Source: Parapristionchus giblindavisi (Eukaryota > Nematoda > Chromadorea > Rhabditida > Diplogasteridae). From it: a DNA stretch of 64,000 nt. Under the pieces are notes generated by a model, which worked only from the letters and a program-made list of their open reading frames with translations, was not told where the DNA came from and ran no database searches. Positions 33,381 to 45,510 of the stretch are shown piece after piece; the stretch's first letter is position 1, and every line of letters begins with the position of its first letter. The position numbers were made by a program, and so were the translations under genes. The stretch spans positions 1 through 64,000 of the forward strand of contig CALSFV010000147.1 in NCBI GenBank assembly GCA_943737045.1, in the 5' to 3' direction.

Positions 33381-33527
33381 CAGTGGCCGTATGCAAGAAC
33401 AGTTTTCCGGGAAAATGTGACGTCATTTGCGTAGGCGGAGGCGTTTTCCAAAAATCCTCCGCCTACGCTAATGACGTCACATTTTCCCGGAAAACGGTTT
33501 TCCCGTTGTTCTTGCATACGGCCACTG
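33381..33527. mobile_element. 147-base near-perfect hairpin element
   Basis: CAGTGGCCGTATGCAAGAAC at the left is matched by its exact complement at the right. The arms pair over about 65 bases around a short TTCCAAAAA loop. Each arm holds a TGACGTCA (CRE-type) octamer. No clear target duplication is visible, so the class is unknown. Confidence 0.75.
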
Positions 33528-34241
33528 AGTTGAGCACTTTACAACAAAGAATGCAACACTAACAATAAATGAATAAAATGTTCATCTTTTAATCCATAAT
33601 CATCATCATCTTCTAATAATAATAATAATTTATCATTTCGTGGAAAAGAGAAAATAACGATATTGATAAAATAGGAAGAACGACGAAAATGCTGCAATAT
33701 CTAGACCACAGCTTTGATACTACTACGAAAAATTGCGGGGTTGGGTGAATTTGCAATAGATGAATGAAGAGTATTCTATTTATAAACAACTCGATTAGAC
33801 AAGAAGGATCTAAATCTACGACTGGAACTCCTATGAAAGAGTTTTTGGGGGTGTCCTCGATTTCTGTGGAGTGAATTGGAGAAAAGGAACATTTTGCGGG
33901 GTCAATATCGATAAATCCGTTCATAATCTTGAAAGTTGTGGTCAGATCGATAATGTCTCTACGGGTGGAAAGGGAATGAAGGTCTAGAAGGCCTGTGAGG
34001 ATAGTCGATATACGGGATATCTACGAAGAACGATTTTCATAAAAGATCGATTATCGATTTTCATTCTATTTCATATAAGATATTCGGTCGTTTCCTCTGC
34101 ATTGTCTGTTGACAATGATCTTCTTGCAAAATTATTCGTCAATAGTCCACTTTGTTGTTAATCCCGTAGTAGATACACAAAATTAGAGGGTATGTTTTCC
34201 ACTTTTGTTGATTTATTGATTGATTTGTCTATTGTAGGTTA
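33528..34241. other. Intergenic, no gene seen
   Basis: AT-rich with a short TAATAATAA run near 33,615. A 103-codon minus-strand frame (33613-33924) has no recognised motif and is not supported. Confidence 0.4.
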
Positions 34242-34440
34242 CAAGGCTGGAATTTTTTGTTCGGTATTTTTTGTCGTTTTTTTGATTTTTTTTTGGGTTT
34301 TTGAGATTTTATTTTGTTCGGCATTTTTTTGTTCGGTTATTCTGCAAAAGCCAAAAAATAATACAAAAAACGGAAAAAGAAAATTAATTTGTTTGAAAAG
34401 TCTTTGTTTTGCGATCATATTTTTTCAATTTTCGCAATAA
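34242..34440. mobile_element. Left-end fragment of the 150-1214 hAT family
   Basis: CAAGGCTGGAATTTTTTGTT and the following T-rich block, the TCTGCAAAAGCCAAAAAAT segment and the TTTGAAAAGT segment follow positions 150-350 in the same order. No matching right end was found nearby. Confidence 0.65.
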
Positions 34441-34739
34441 ACACTGACGGCAAAGTCTCTCATATTATAGCCATAGAGATATTGAAAGTAAAGATAAGAA
34501 TAAGTTATTTCGTTTCACGAAGAAGTGTAGAAATAAAGAAAAGGTGTAGAAGGCCTTTTAGACGATAATGGACAGACAGTAATGGGTGAGATTGCAAAAG
34601 AAAACTTACTAGTTTCTGCATTCATGAGCGTATTTACAATTGATAATGGTAACCTTCCTACCATACCACACTACCCTGATTTAGGAAACTTTCAAGAGCC
34701 TTAATTCCACCGTCATGAGATTTGTGCACTAATTGAGAA

Positions 34740-35853
34740 ATGAAAAGGTATTCTTGCAAAACGCCTGAAAATATCCATTTATTATTCATAAGAAAAACAC
34801 TGCCGTTCCAGTCTCTGAAGCGCTTGAAATTATTTTCAATAACTCGTATGAATCAGGTTCCCTCCTTGTGGCGTCACTCCATAGTTACCCCAGTAAAAAA
34901 CAACCTCCCTATTCTGACCCAATGAACGACCGTCCGATATCAATAACTTCCCTTTTCTGCCGTATTTTCGAGCGCCTTTTGTGCAAACCAATAATCAATC
35001 ACTGTGAATCGTTAGAAATATTTCCTGAGCAATATGGTTTTCGAAAGAAAAGATTACGAGAAATGCAAATGCTTGAGGTTCTAGAACATTGGACCACGTA
35101 TATTAGTGACGGTAAACCTGTCGATGTCATTTATTTTGATTTTACTAATGCTTTTGACAGAGTATCGCACAATAAGCTTTTAATGAAATTAAGCAAGATT
35201 GGTCTCTCGACTAGAACTACAAATTGGATATGCGGGAATCTCCAAAATCGCTAGCCGCTCTTAAATGCAATTCACTACATCATGGTAGAGCTAATACTAG
35301 GAAGACATACGCAATCAGATCACTAAACTTGACTTCTAATCAAGGACCTGGGTTTCATTATTCACAAATCTTTAACCTTCACCGATCACTGTAAAATATT
35401 GCTATGAAAGGTAAAACAGCATGCCATATTAATTTACGAGCACTGAGGACCAAAAATGTAGATGTCCTCCTTAAGGCGTATACGATATATATCAGACCAA
35501 TCCTTGAAAGCGCATCAACAGTTTTTAATCCGTTCAAAAAGCACGACAAAATAGTCATCGAAAGAGTCCAGAATTATTTCACAGGCTTTTTACCCTGTAG
35601 CGCACTGAGAAACACCCAATTAGGCCTAGAATCCTTAGAGAAGCGCAGAGAGCACATAGATTTGAGGACAGCCATGCACCTACTTAGAGGAAAATATGAA
35701 ATTTCCAATAAAAAATCCCACCATTTTCGCCCTTACACCACACGAAACAGGCTCAACTTTAACAACCCCGGATCTATATTTAATTATAGACATTACAGCT
35801 TCTTTCCTAGACTTTTGGTACAAGACTTTTGGTACAACCTGGTAATCAAATAG
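34740..35853 (+). pseudogene. Broken non-LTR retrotransposon reverse transcriptase
   Basis: Pieces in shifting frames show a LINE RT. There is an N-terminal RT part with RPISITSLFCRIFERLL, then YGFRKKR, then VDVIYFDFTNAFDRVSHNKL (34868-35254), and a thumb/C-terminal part from 35404 to TAG 35851-35853 with YIRPILESASTVFNP and LGLESLEKRREHIDLR. The segment that should carry the YxDD catalytic motif is missing between 35254 and about 35330, and there is at least one frame change near 34,870. The endonuclease half is absent. It is a dead, 5'-truncated and internally deleted copy of CR1/Jockey-like type. Confidence 0.85.
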
Positions 35854-36049
35854 AGTTTCCCTAACCAATTATGTTTAGTCTCTATTATTCCAATGATTCG
35901 TCCATTATTCTACTCTTTAACCCGTGAGCAATTCATTATCGTTGACATTATCATCATCTTCGTTTATCGATTCATTTCGTTTATTTTTCTTCTATCACAC
36001 GTTTCATTGTTTATTCATGAATACGTATAAATATTATTATTATAGCTAT

Positions 36050-36204
36050 AGTCTATCAACCATCATAATATTTTTTGAGATAACGTTTCTATAATTGACG
36101 CATCTTACAAGGGAATGCATTATGGTTCCCTTGTTAGATAACCTAGGTTGATGCGTCAATTATAGAAACGTTATCTCAAAAAATATTATGATGGTTGATA
36201 GACT
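36050..36204. mobile_element. Fold-back element with a 26-base CAAGGG mini-insertion
   Basis: The arms 36050-36105 and 36150-36204 are complementary over about 55 bases (AGTCTATCAACCATC...). In the centre lies CAAGGGAATGC...TTCCCTTG flanked by TTA on both sides. This looks like a minimal member of the CAAGGG/TNA family seen at 23151 and 28372. Confidence 0.6.
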
Positions 36205-36280
36205 TTCAAATGTAATCTATCCATTTCGAGAGAAGATAGAGCATCTACACCGTCATTACGATAGCACATTAACAATATCC

Positions 36281-36713
36281 GGAACTTCTTTGATTTCTGG
36301 CCCAGCCCCCTCGTTAACCCCCCCCTCCCCATTTCGATCTTTTCGATCGAATGGAGGGGTCGTCCTCCTCACTGGAAGGACGATGTCCATGGGGGCGAAA
36401 TGCTCCCCGAGCTCTCCTCAAGATGGGATAGCTCTGGACTGAACCGGAGAGAAGGAACCGAATGCTTTTATAGGGGAATGTGGTGATATGGAAATGAAAT
36501 TGGATTAGTATGATATGGTATGATATGATATGAGTATGGGAAAGGAGGAGGCAAAAGTCTCATTTCATCATTCTATCAATCATGATGCGGTTGGTTTTAC
36601 CACAACCGAGAAAAGGATCGGTTACTACGAGAAATGAATAATGAGTGATGAGGAATGAGAAATGACTAGAATTAATATGTAATATCACCTGGGCCAGAAA
36701 TCAAAGAAGTGCC
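36281..36713. mobile_element. hAT-like MITE, 8-base target duplication
   Basis: The ends GGAACTTCTTTGATTTCTGG and (complement) GGCACTTCTTTGATTTCTGG are flanked by CAATATCC at 36273-36280 and 36714-36721. A third, diverged end of the same type lies at about 37,127-37,152. The interior has a GC-rich segment; its open frame is not supported as a gene. Confidence 0.8.
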
Positions 36714-37621
36714 CAATATCCTCTATGCGGAGGAAATTTTTTTTTCAAATCATTTGGTTAATACCTTAATCACTCTCTTTTGGGACGTTAGTAACTGTTT
36801 TCAGGTTAACAAATCAGCTGCTTTGATAACCTTTTCGAGATTAATAAATTACCCGTAATGAGAGATTAGTTTGTTGACATAGTGCTAAAATGATGGAAAT
36901 CATTTCCAGTTAAGCCATCACTCCAAAATATATATAATGCTCAACGGTACAATAGGTATATTACATGTTATGATATAGGCTCCGATACTGTATTCAATGA
37001 CTTTCATTGGCGTTTCTTTGTGTTTGTCTCGGTCGCGCAAGCGGTTCGTCTCTCGTTCTTCTCTCAGTGAATAAAGATCAGTAAAAGATGCATTCCTAGA
37101 AGACTTTGGGCAAGTCAGGAAGTGTTTGGCCAGAAACCGAAGAAATGCCCAATTGTTGACGAAGTATTGAACCAGGACTTCGTGAGTTATTGGGGTATAT
37201 ATGGAGTTCGATTCTAATGGACAGAAAATTATATAATCCATCATACTCTATATCTACGGTAATTGATATAATCAAACGTACTATATACCTACAGTAATTG
37301 ATGAAAAAAATATACAATTAGTTGATATTATTGGTACTTCAACAAAATTGGGCTGTGATCATTATGTTGTTCAACTCTTCTCTAGTTATGAGAAGAATCC
37401 ATGGAAGAATATTGTAACTATTGGAAACAGAACAAGAAGACGAAGAAATGGAATGAAATTCATTTCAATCTCTACACTTTGCTAAACAGTACTTATGTAC
37501 TCATTCCTACAATCGTCTTCCTTTTGTCAACAGTATTAAATATCCAATTTCTTGGCAGCTTTCCCTTGTTATTTATGCAGACAACCATTATTTTCATTGT
37601 CAGTGATCACATGCCATACTA
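36714..37621. other. Intergenic, possible host ORF remnant
   Basis: It contains the lone element end at about 37,127-37,152. From 37401 an open frame with two hydrophobic stretches (TYVLIPTIVFLLSTVLNI) runs into the mariner insertion at 37622. I do not recognise it and cannot tell whether it was ever a gene. Confidence 0.35.
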
Positions 37622-39109
37622 CAGGGTGATCAAGAATTACGTAGACTCACTTTCTGAGTCTGCCAGCAATTTTGCAGCGCTTGGTTCGCGCTCGAGACAT
37701 TTTATTTTTCAAGTGCAACTATTTATCGTATCAACAATCGTGGTTTTGTTCCATTTAATTGGTTTTCATGGTAATGGTGAAACCTCATCTGATGCGGGGT
37801 GCGACTGTTACGCTGCATGAGCAGGGAATGCATCAAATGGACATCGTTCGGCGGCTCAAGGCGTACAAGAGATTTGTTTCTGCGGCAATAAAACAGTGCA
37901 ACCAACTTGGTACCACTGCTGACCATGATGTAACACGCAGAAAACCCACCTTCCTCATCAGGAAGAACACGATAATGGACAAATAGCGGATAAAAAGGAA
38001 TCCTCAGAGGACCAAGAGAAAAATGTTCAGGGAGAACGGGATATCTATTAGATCAATGTGAAACACCGTCAGACGCTCTCTCGGAGTCACACCAAATCAC
38101 ATGAAAAAAACCGGCATTCTATCTGAAAACAATAGACGAGCACGGTTCATGAAATGTAAAGAGCTGCTGGCGCGCACGCACATCGGCGAGCACTTGGTGA
38201 CAGTGTTCTTTGACGAGTAGCTGTTCATGATTGAGCAGGCCCTCAACCGCCAAAATGGTATAGCACTTGTATCGACCTCCCAGCAAGCCGATCAGCTTCA
38301 TTCTTGAGCTCAACCGAACGGCTCACCCCAAATAGGCCATGTTTTTGCCTGCGGTGTGCGCAGGCTTTAAGACTCCCCTTGTTTTCGTAAATCCAGGCGT
38401 AAAAATAAACAAGAAATGCTTCTTACAAAAAATCTTCTAGACGTGCTTGAGCAGTGGTCCTAGAGGTACTTGAAAACAATCAATGGTGCCACCAGCAGGA
38501 TTCTACCCCAGCCCACAAGGCAAGATTGTCCAGAAGTGGTGTAAGGGCACGATGCAAGCCTTCTACAGCACCTCAGATTGTCCGTCCTGCTCACTGAACT
38601 TGAATCCGCTCAACTACTCAATGTGGGCTGTTGTGGAGGCCATGGGTTGTTCTCATCCCCATATGAATTTGGAGTTGCTCAAGAACGTCCTCGTGGAGCA
38701 ATGGATCAAATTGGACGTCTCTACGAGAGTGATGTGAATTTAAAAGGAAATGTGAAGGGTATTGAAAAGAATGAAGTTCGTATAGAAGAAGAGATATTGG
38801 TAGAAAGAATGACAAATGAATCAAGATAATTGAATGATGAGAATATGACAAGTATGAAGCAATATGTAAATTAGGAATTTAGATATTTATGAAATTAGCA
38901 AAATCAAATAAAAAAGACTATTATAGATATTACACGCCCCACTCTTCTGAAGGTCGCCATAAAAGCAAAAGGAGGGCTAATCGAGAAGTAATTGTTGATT
39001 GTGAAATGTTATGTTATTGTTGAATAAATATTACCATCTGAACTTGATTGACGCACTGCACATGAAATAAGAGCTAAATTAAAAGTCTTCGTAATTCTTG
39101 ATCACCCTG
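37622..39109 (+). mobile_element. Mariner-family transposon, degenerate
   Basis: The ends CAGGGTGATCAAGAATTACG and its complement are flanked by TA (37620-37621, 39110-39111), the Tc1/mariner target. The transposase remnant lies at 37790-38737. The 3' untranslated part carries an inverted copy of flanking host DNA (38735-38938). Confidence 0.85.
37790..38737 (+). pseudogene. Mariner transposase, broken
   Basis: The N-terminal helix-turn-helix (MRGATVTLHEQGMHQMDIVR) is readable. The first catalytic Asp lies in VFFDE but is followed at once by a stop. The second is visible in a QQDSTP context, after which the frame shifts. In the C-terminal SxDLNPLDYSxW block the third Asp reads Asn (LNPLNYSMW). 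Several further stops and frame changes are present. It cannot encode an active transposase. Confidence 0.85.
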
Positions 39110-39310
39110 TAATATCTATAATAGTCTTTTTTATTTGATTTTGCTAATTTCATAAATATCTAAATTCCTAATTTACATATTGCTTCATACTTGTCATATT
39201 CTCATCATTCAATTATCTTGATTCATTTGTCATTCTTTCTATCAATATCTCTTCTTCTATACGAACTTCATTCTTTTCAATACCCTTCCCATTTCCTTTT
39301 AAATTTGAAT
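38735..39310. repeat. ~200-base inverted duplication across the mariner 3' end
   Basis: 38735-38938 (inside the mariner) is the inverted copy of 39111-39310 (host DNA right after the element). The shared block includes AAATTAGCAAAATCAAATAA and its complement. See the finding. Confidence 0.8.
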
Positions 39311-39613
39311 GAGTGAGAATGGGAAGACTTGTGCACTTTGTCCTTATGAAGAGAAGAAAGAACATAGATATTATACCATTTCTTCTCTATTTCTCTCTAT
39401 CATTCAACTCTTATTCCTCTGTTATAGTACAATACATTCAATTGTTTCTATTTTCGTTCCCTTATTGATCTTTTGTATTCTAATGTGTCATCAATGTGTC
39501 ATATCTTTCCCCTACATCTTCTAGTCCCTCTACTAACCATATGGGCTGATATCTATATAAGCCTTCGTATTCATTATTCTACTCTTTGTCCTTCTTATCA
39601 TTTCATTAACAGA

Positions 39614-41397
<1,784 letters not shown>

Positions 41398-41953
41398 ATT
41401 GTATTCTCAACGATATCTTTTTAATCTTTATTCAAACGGGTTTCATTCATTGAATCGATTCAATAAACTATTCGTACACATGATTTGAGATAAATTGAGC
41501 ACTTTAATGAAGATATAATCTAACGATGAAAGAATGAAATAGACTGAAGAAGATGAAAGAAGATTTCTAAAGTAGGACAAATGAACTCATTCATTGATTC
41601 TTTCACCTCAATACACTAAATATACTTAATCTCACTTTCATTCTATTCAATTATCTCTCATCAATCTTTAATTCATCATTATACAACATAATACTTGTAA
41701 TCTTTTCATTCATAATATCCATTGAGTACATTCATTGAGTACTCAAAAGAGGGGTGCTAATGCACTCCTTTCATTACATTATCTCATTGGATTAATCTCC
41801 GATACATATCCTTTTTCTTCATTTCAATTGAATGGACTAGATTCAAGTATCTCATATCCTCTTCTATATATTCATGTAAATGCTGTCATTCTTCTGTTGA
41901 GTATTCATTCTTCTTCTATTTCATTTAACTTCATTCATATAATCTCTTTCAGA
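41398..41953. other. Intergenic between desaturase 2 and mutase
   Basis: No gene seen. It ends in a pyrimidine-rich acceptor (ATAATCTCTTTCAG) one base before the mutase ATG at 41954. The promoter of the mutase is expected here if it is not trans-spliced. Confidence 0.5.
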
Positions 41954-44900
41954 ATGAAGATAATATGTATTGGAGCAGCACCAACTGGATTGGGGGCAGC
42001 ATATCGATTGAATGAATTGATTAATGAAGGAAATGAAGATGCTAAGAATACAGAGATTGTATTCCTTGAGAGAGTAAGTGTGTAATATATTTATTATACT
42101 ATTTTGAATTGAGGGAACTCACTTATGAATTCTAGTTCAATCCCATTTTCACAATATGCATGTGAAAATGGGATTGTAAAAGGTTTTTAATATTTAAAAT
42201 GTTTCTTTTGGCTGTAGAAATTGAGATGTCACAAATTATTAATTTGTTCCAGCCAATTACTTCTAATATTATCATTGTTATTATTATTAAGGAATCAGAC
42301 GCCGGTGGTTTGTCATGTACAATAAAAGATAAAGAAGGCTTTTTATGGGATATGGGAGGTCATGTTACATTCCATCTCAATCAACCATATTATGAAAAGG
42401 CTACCAAATGGGCTGTTGAAGATTGGAATGATATTGCTAGAAACTGCCAGGTTTGATACATTAATGATCTTATCGCAGCACAGAATTTTAAATGTATCGT
42501 TAAATGTGTCGTTCTCATATGGTTTACCACTAGAGTTGGCTATTCGGGAGCGATTGCGGGCCCGCAATGGCATTTCAATGGCATGACATCGCAACGACTA
42601 CTTTATTCCTACCCTTCTCATTTTTGTGATCGGTCGTTATTCTCTATTCTCTTCACTTTCCTTCGTTCTCTCGTTTGCTTCCTCAAGTTAAGAGAAGAGA
42701 GAAAAACGACCGATCACATTAATAGGCCTGGTAGGAATAAAGAAATCGTTGCGGGCCCGCAATCGCTCCCGAATAGCCAACCCTATTTACCACTGATAGG
42801 TTGATATGAACTACGTATATAAAGAGGATGGAATCCATCTTGTTCCTTATCCTGCTCAATTTGCTGTCCCTCTATTCCCTCAAAAGATAAAGGAAAACTG
42901 TCTCAAAGAACTCAAAGAGAGATATGACAAGGTAAGTGAGAACGTTTTACGATCAAATTTTATATTTTAAAATATAATTTTATAAAATATTGAGTTTAGC
43001 CTCCATCTGCTAGTGAAGTTCCAGCTAACTTTGATGAATGGGCAGAAACTCAATTTGGACCTACAATCACTAAGACTTTCTTCCATCCTTATACTAGAAA
43101 AGTATTCTATATATCATCAATATATATATAATTTATAAACGATTGAAGGTGTGGACAGTCGAAACAAAAGAAATGTCTCATACTTGGGTAGGTACTCGTG
43201 TTGCTAAACTACCACAAGAGAAACTAGAAGAATTGTGTGCCCTTTCTCCTGAAGAACTAGAGGTATCAATCAATCTTTTACTCTATTCTAATCATAAATA
43301 TTATAGACTGCAGATTTTGGATGGGGACCCAATGCGTGTTTCTGTTTCCCTAAAAGAGGAGGAACTGGAAACGTTTGGACTTCTATGGCAAGGAAACTCC
43401 CCCAAGAATGGTTCAGATATAATAGTAATGTAAGTACATCAGATAAATAAAGAATGAAGAATGTATTGTATGGAAGTCATTGTAATCTTTCATCGAACCA
43501 TTCAAATCACCTCATTCATTCATGACTCATATGAAAGGACGGAGTACATTATGAGTAGAATTAATCATCATATCATTCATTTCATTATAGGTAACTAATG
43601 TCGATTACCAAGGAAAGAAGGTTACTTATGAAGATAAGGAAGGACAGAAACACGAAGAGGTTTATCTATACCATTTCTTTTTATCTATTAATAATCTAAA
43701 ATGTTCATTTCTTTTCAGTCCTATGATGTTCTTCTATCAACTTCCCCTATTGACATTCTCATTAAAGAAACACAATTGACTGCTCCACTTAATATTATGT
43801 ACAATAAGGTATAATCAATTCAATCAATAACATGAATACAGTAATCTATTAAGGTATTCGTGGTTGGAGTTGGATTGAGAAAGCCAATGACTCCATTCCT
43901 TGAACCACTCACTTGGTTGTATTTCCCTGATAAGAATGTTCCATTCTTTAGAGTAACTATTCTATCCAGATATGGAGAGGTTTGTATTATCTACTCATAA
44001 TACTATTATATGTACCGTTAAAAAAAAACGAAAAAAAAAGAAATTTGTGACAAATTGGGATAAAATTTGACAAAACTTCACAAGCTTCCGATTTTTTTAT
44101 CATTTTCACGGTATAAATGATGCATTATATATGTTTTTTTTAAAGTATGGATGCGTTTTCCCAATGCGCTTATGTTGATAATAGTGAAAAACTAAATAGG
44201 GGACGCTGCTGAGAAAAATTGGTATACTGAAGCATACTGTAGCATCTTACTGTATCTATCATTACTTGACTCTCTACAGCGAATTTTCCCAGTTTGGATC
44301 ATGGCATTAAGCAGACTGCAGACTGTTAAATGGTAGAAAATTCTACCGTACACCAGTTCTACAAAACTGCGTTTGCATCGAATTATTTAATCATTTTTCT
44401 TCATAGGTCCCAGTGATGCTCAATTTCCCAATTATTAAATAATAAACTAACAACTGCATTTAGATAACATAATACAAACTTTTCAAATCCTGAGAACTTT
44501 TGTCACATTTTATCGCAAATGTTTAACTTTTTTTCCATTTTAACGGTATACTTGAACCTTTGATTGTTTTGGTGGATAGTTTACAGAAATTATGAAACTC
44601 ATTTAACTGTCACAACTAGTTTGATCGATATTCACTCTCGATATAAAACGGATCGGAAATTTCCCAAAGATCAAAGATCACTTTAAGATGACTCCTGATG
44701 GCGACAAATACTGGTCTGTTATGTGTGAATGTGCCCGTCCTATTGATGATACGGTATGATTGATCTTTGATCTTTGATCTTCAAGAATTCCATTCAGGAT
44801 ACTGAAGAAGAAGTAAGAGAACAAGCAGTGGAAGGATTAATCTATAAGACAATGATAACTCGTGAAGCAATTGCTTCAGTATGGTCTATTACTTTACCTT

Positions 44901-45217
44901 ATGGATATCCTATTCCAACTGTAGAAGTAAGTCATACACTCTCATTGTATATCATATCATCGATTAAGAGAGATGCAGAATTAACACGTGCTCATAAAGA
45001 ATTGGAGAAGAATGATATCTATTCTAGAGGACGATTTGGTGGATGGAAATATGAGGTAGATCAATCATGTAATCATCTATAAACTATCAATATTCTGTTA
45101 AAGGTATCGAATCAAGATCATTGTTTCATGCAAGGAAAGGAATTCATTGATAGAGTTCTATTCAATGAACCAGAAAAGATGTATAAGACCGGTATTTTGG
45201 AATCAAAGCAAGGATAA
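41954..45217 (+). CDS. glf: UDP-galactopyranose mutase
   Basis: FAD enzyme that converts UDP-galactopyranose to UDP-galactofuranose for galactofuranose-containing glycans; nematodes have it and vertebrates do not. Thirteen exons (41954-42073, 42292-42450, 42800-42931, 43000-43101, 43149-43262, 43307-43429, 43591-43659, 43719-43808, 43854-43979, 44670-44753, 44798-44926, 44969-45055, 45104-45217) give 1,449 bases, 482 residues. Family blocks are APTGLGAAYRLN, GGLSCTIKD, WDMGGHVTFH, DFGWGPNACFCFPKRGGTGNVW and [20 protein letters not shown]. In the first block the dinucleotide-binding motif reads GAAPTG where GAGPTG is usual. Intron 2 holds a hAT MITE and intron 9 a TA-target MITE. The acceptor for exon 44670 was chosen because it restores frame and the SVMCE block. 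A poly(A) signal AATAAA lies near 45,363. Confidence 0.93.
42138..42176. repeat. Perfect hairpin in mutase intron 1
   Basis: CAATCCCATTTTCAC and its exact complement separated by a short ATGCAT-containing loop. Confidence 0.8.
42531..42785. mobile_element. 255-base hAT MITE, 8-base target duplication
   Basis: The ends TAGAGTTGGCTATTCGGGA and (complement) TAGGGTTGGCTATTCGGGA are flanked by TTTACCAC at 42523-42530 and 42786-42793. GCGGGCCCGCAAT lies near both ends. Same family as 32925-33011. It is inserted in intron 2 of the mutase, just before the acceptor. Confidence 0.9.
44015..44546. mobile_element. MITE with CCGTTAAAA ends, TA target
   Basis: CCGTTAAAAAAAAACG at the left and TTTTAACGG at the right are flanked by TA (44013-44014, 44547-44548). 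Further inverted words (ATAAAATTTGACAAAA against TTTTGTCACATTTTAT) sit inside. It explains the unusual length of mutase intron 9 (43980-44669). Confidence 0.75.
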
Positions 45218-45510
45218 TGCTCTCGCAGTCTTTATTTCATTTTTTTTTAAATTTTCCATGTTTCACAAAAGTTCAATTTTATCATAATTGTCTTCTCTTT
45301 GTACATTTTTGACCAATCTCAGACTACTAATTCCCTTGACCTTCTCACATGTAATAACTATTAATAAATGCAATATGAACTTATAGTTTATTAAAAGAAG
45401 AGAAGAATGTGTCATGAAGAAGACAAAAATCAAAGGAAAGAAACGAGATATAGAGAGCTTATACGAGAATCTATTATGATAAGATATAAGAGGGGGAGTC
45501 TATATGTAAA

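Noticed and set aside
37401..37820. 139-codon frame starting MEEYCNYW
   Set aside because: It runs from host DNA across the mariner terminus, so it cannot be one protein; the host part alone is unrecognised.
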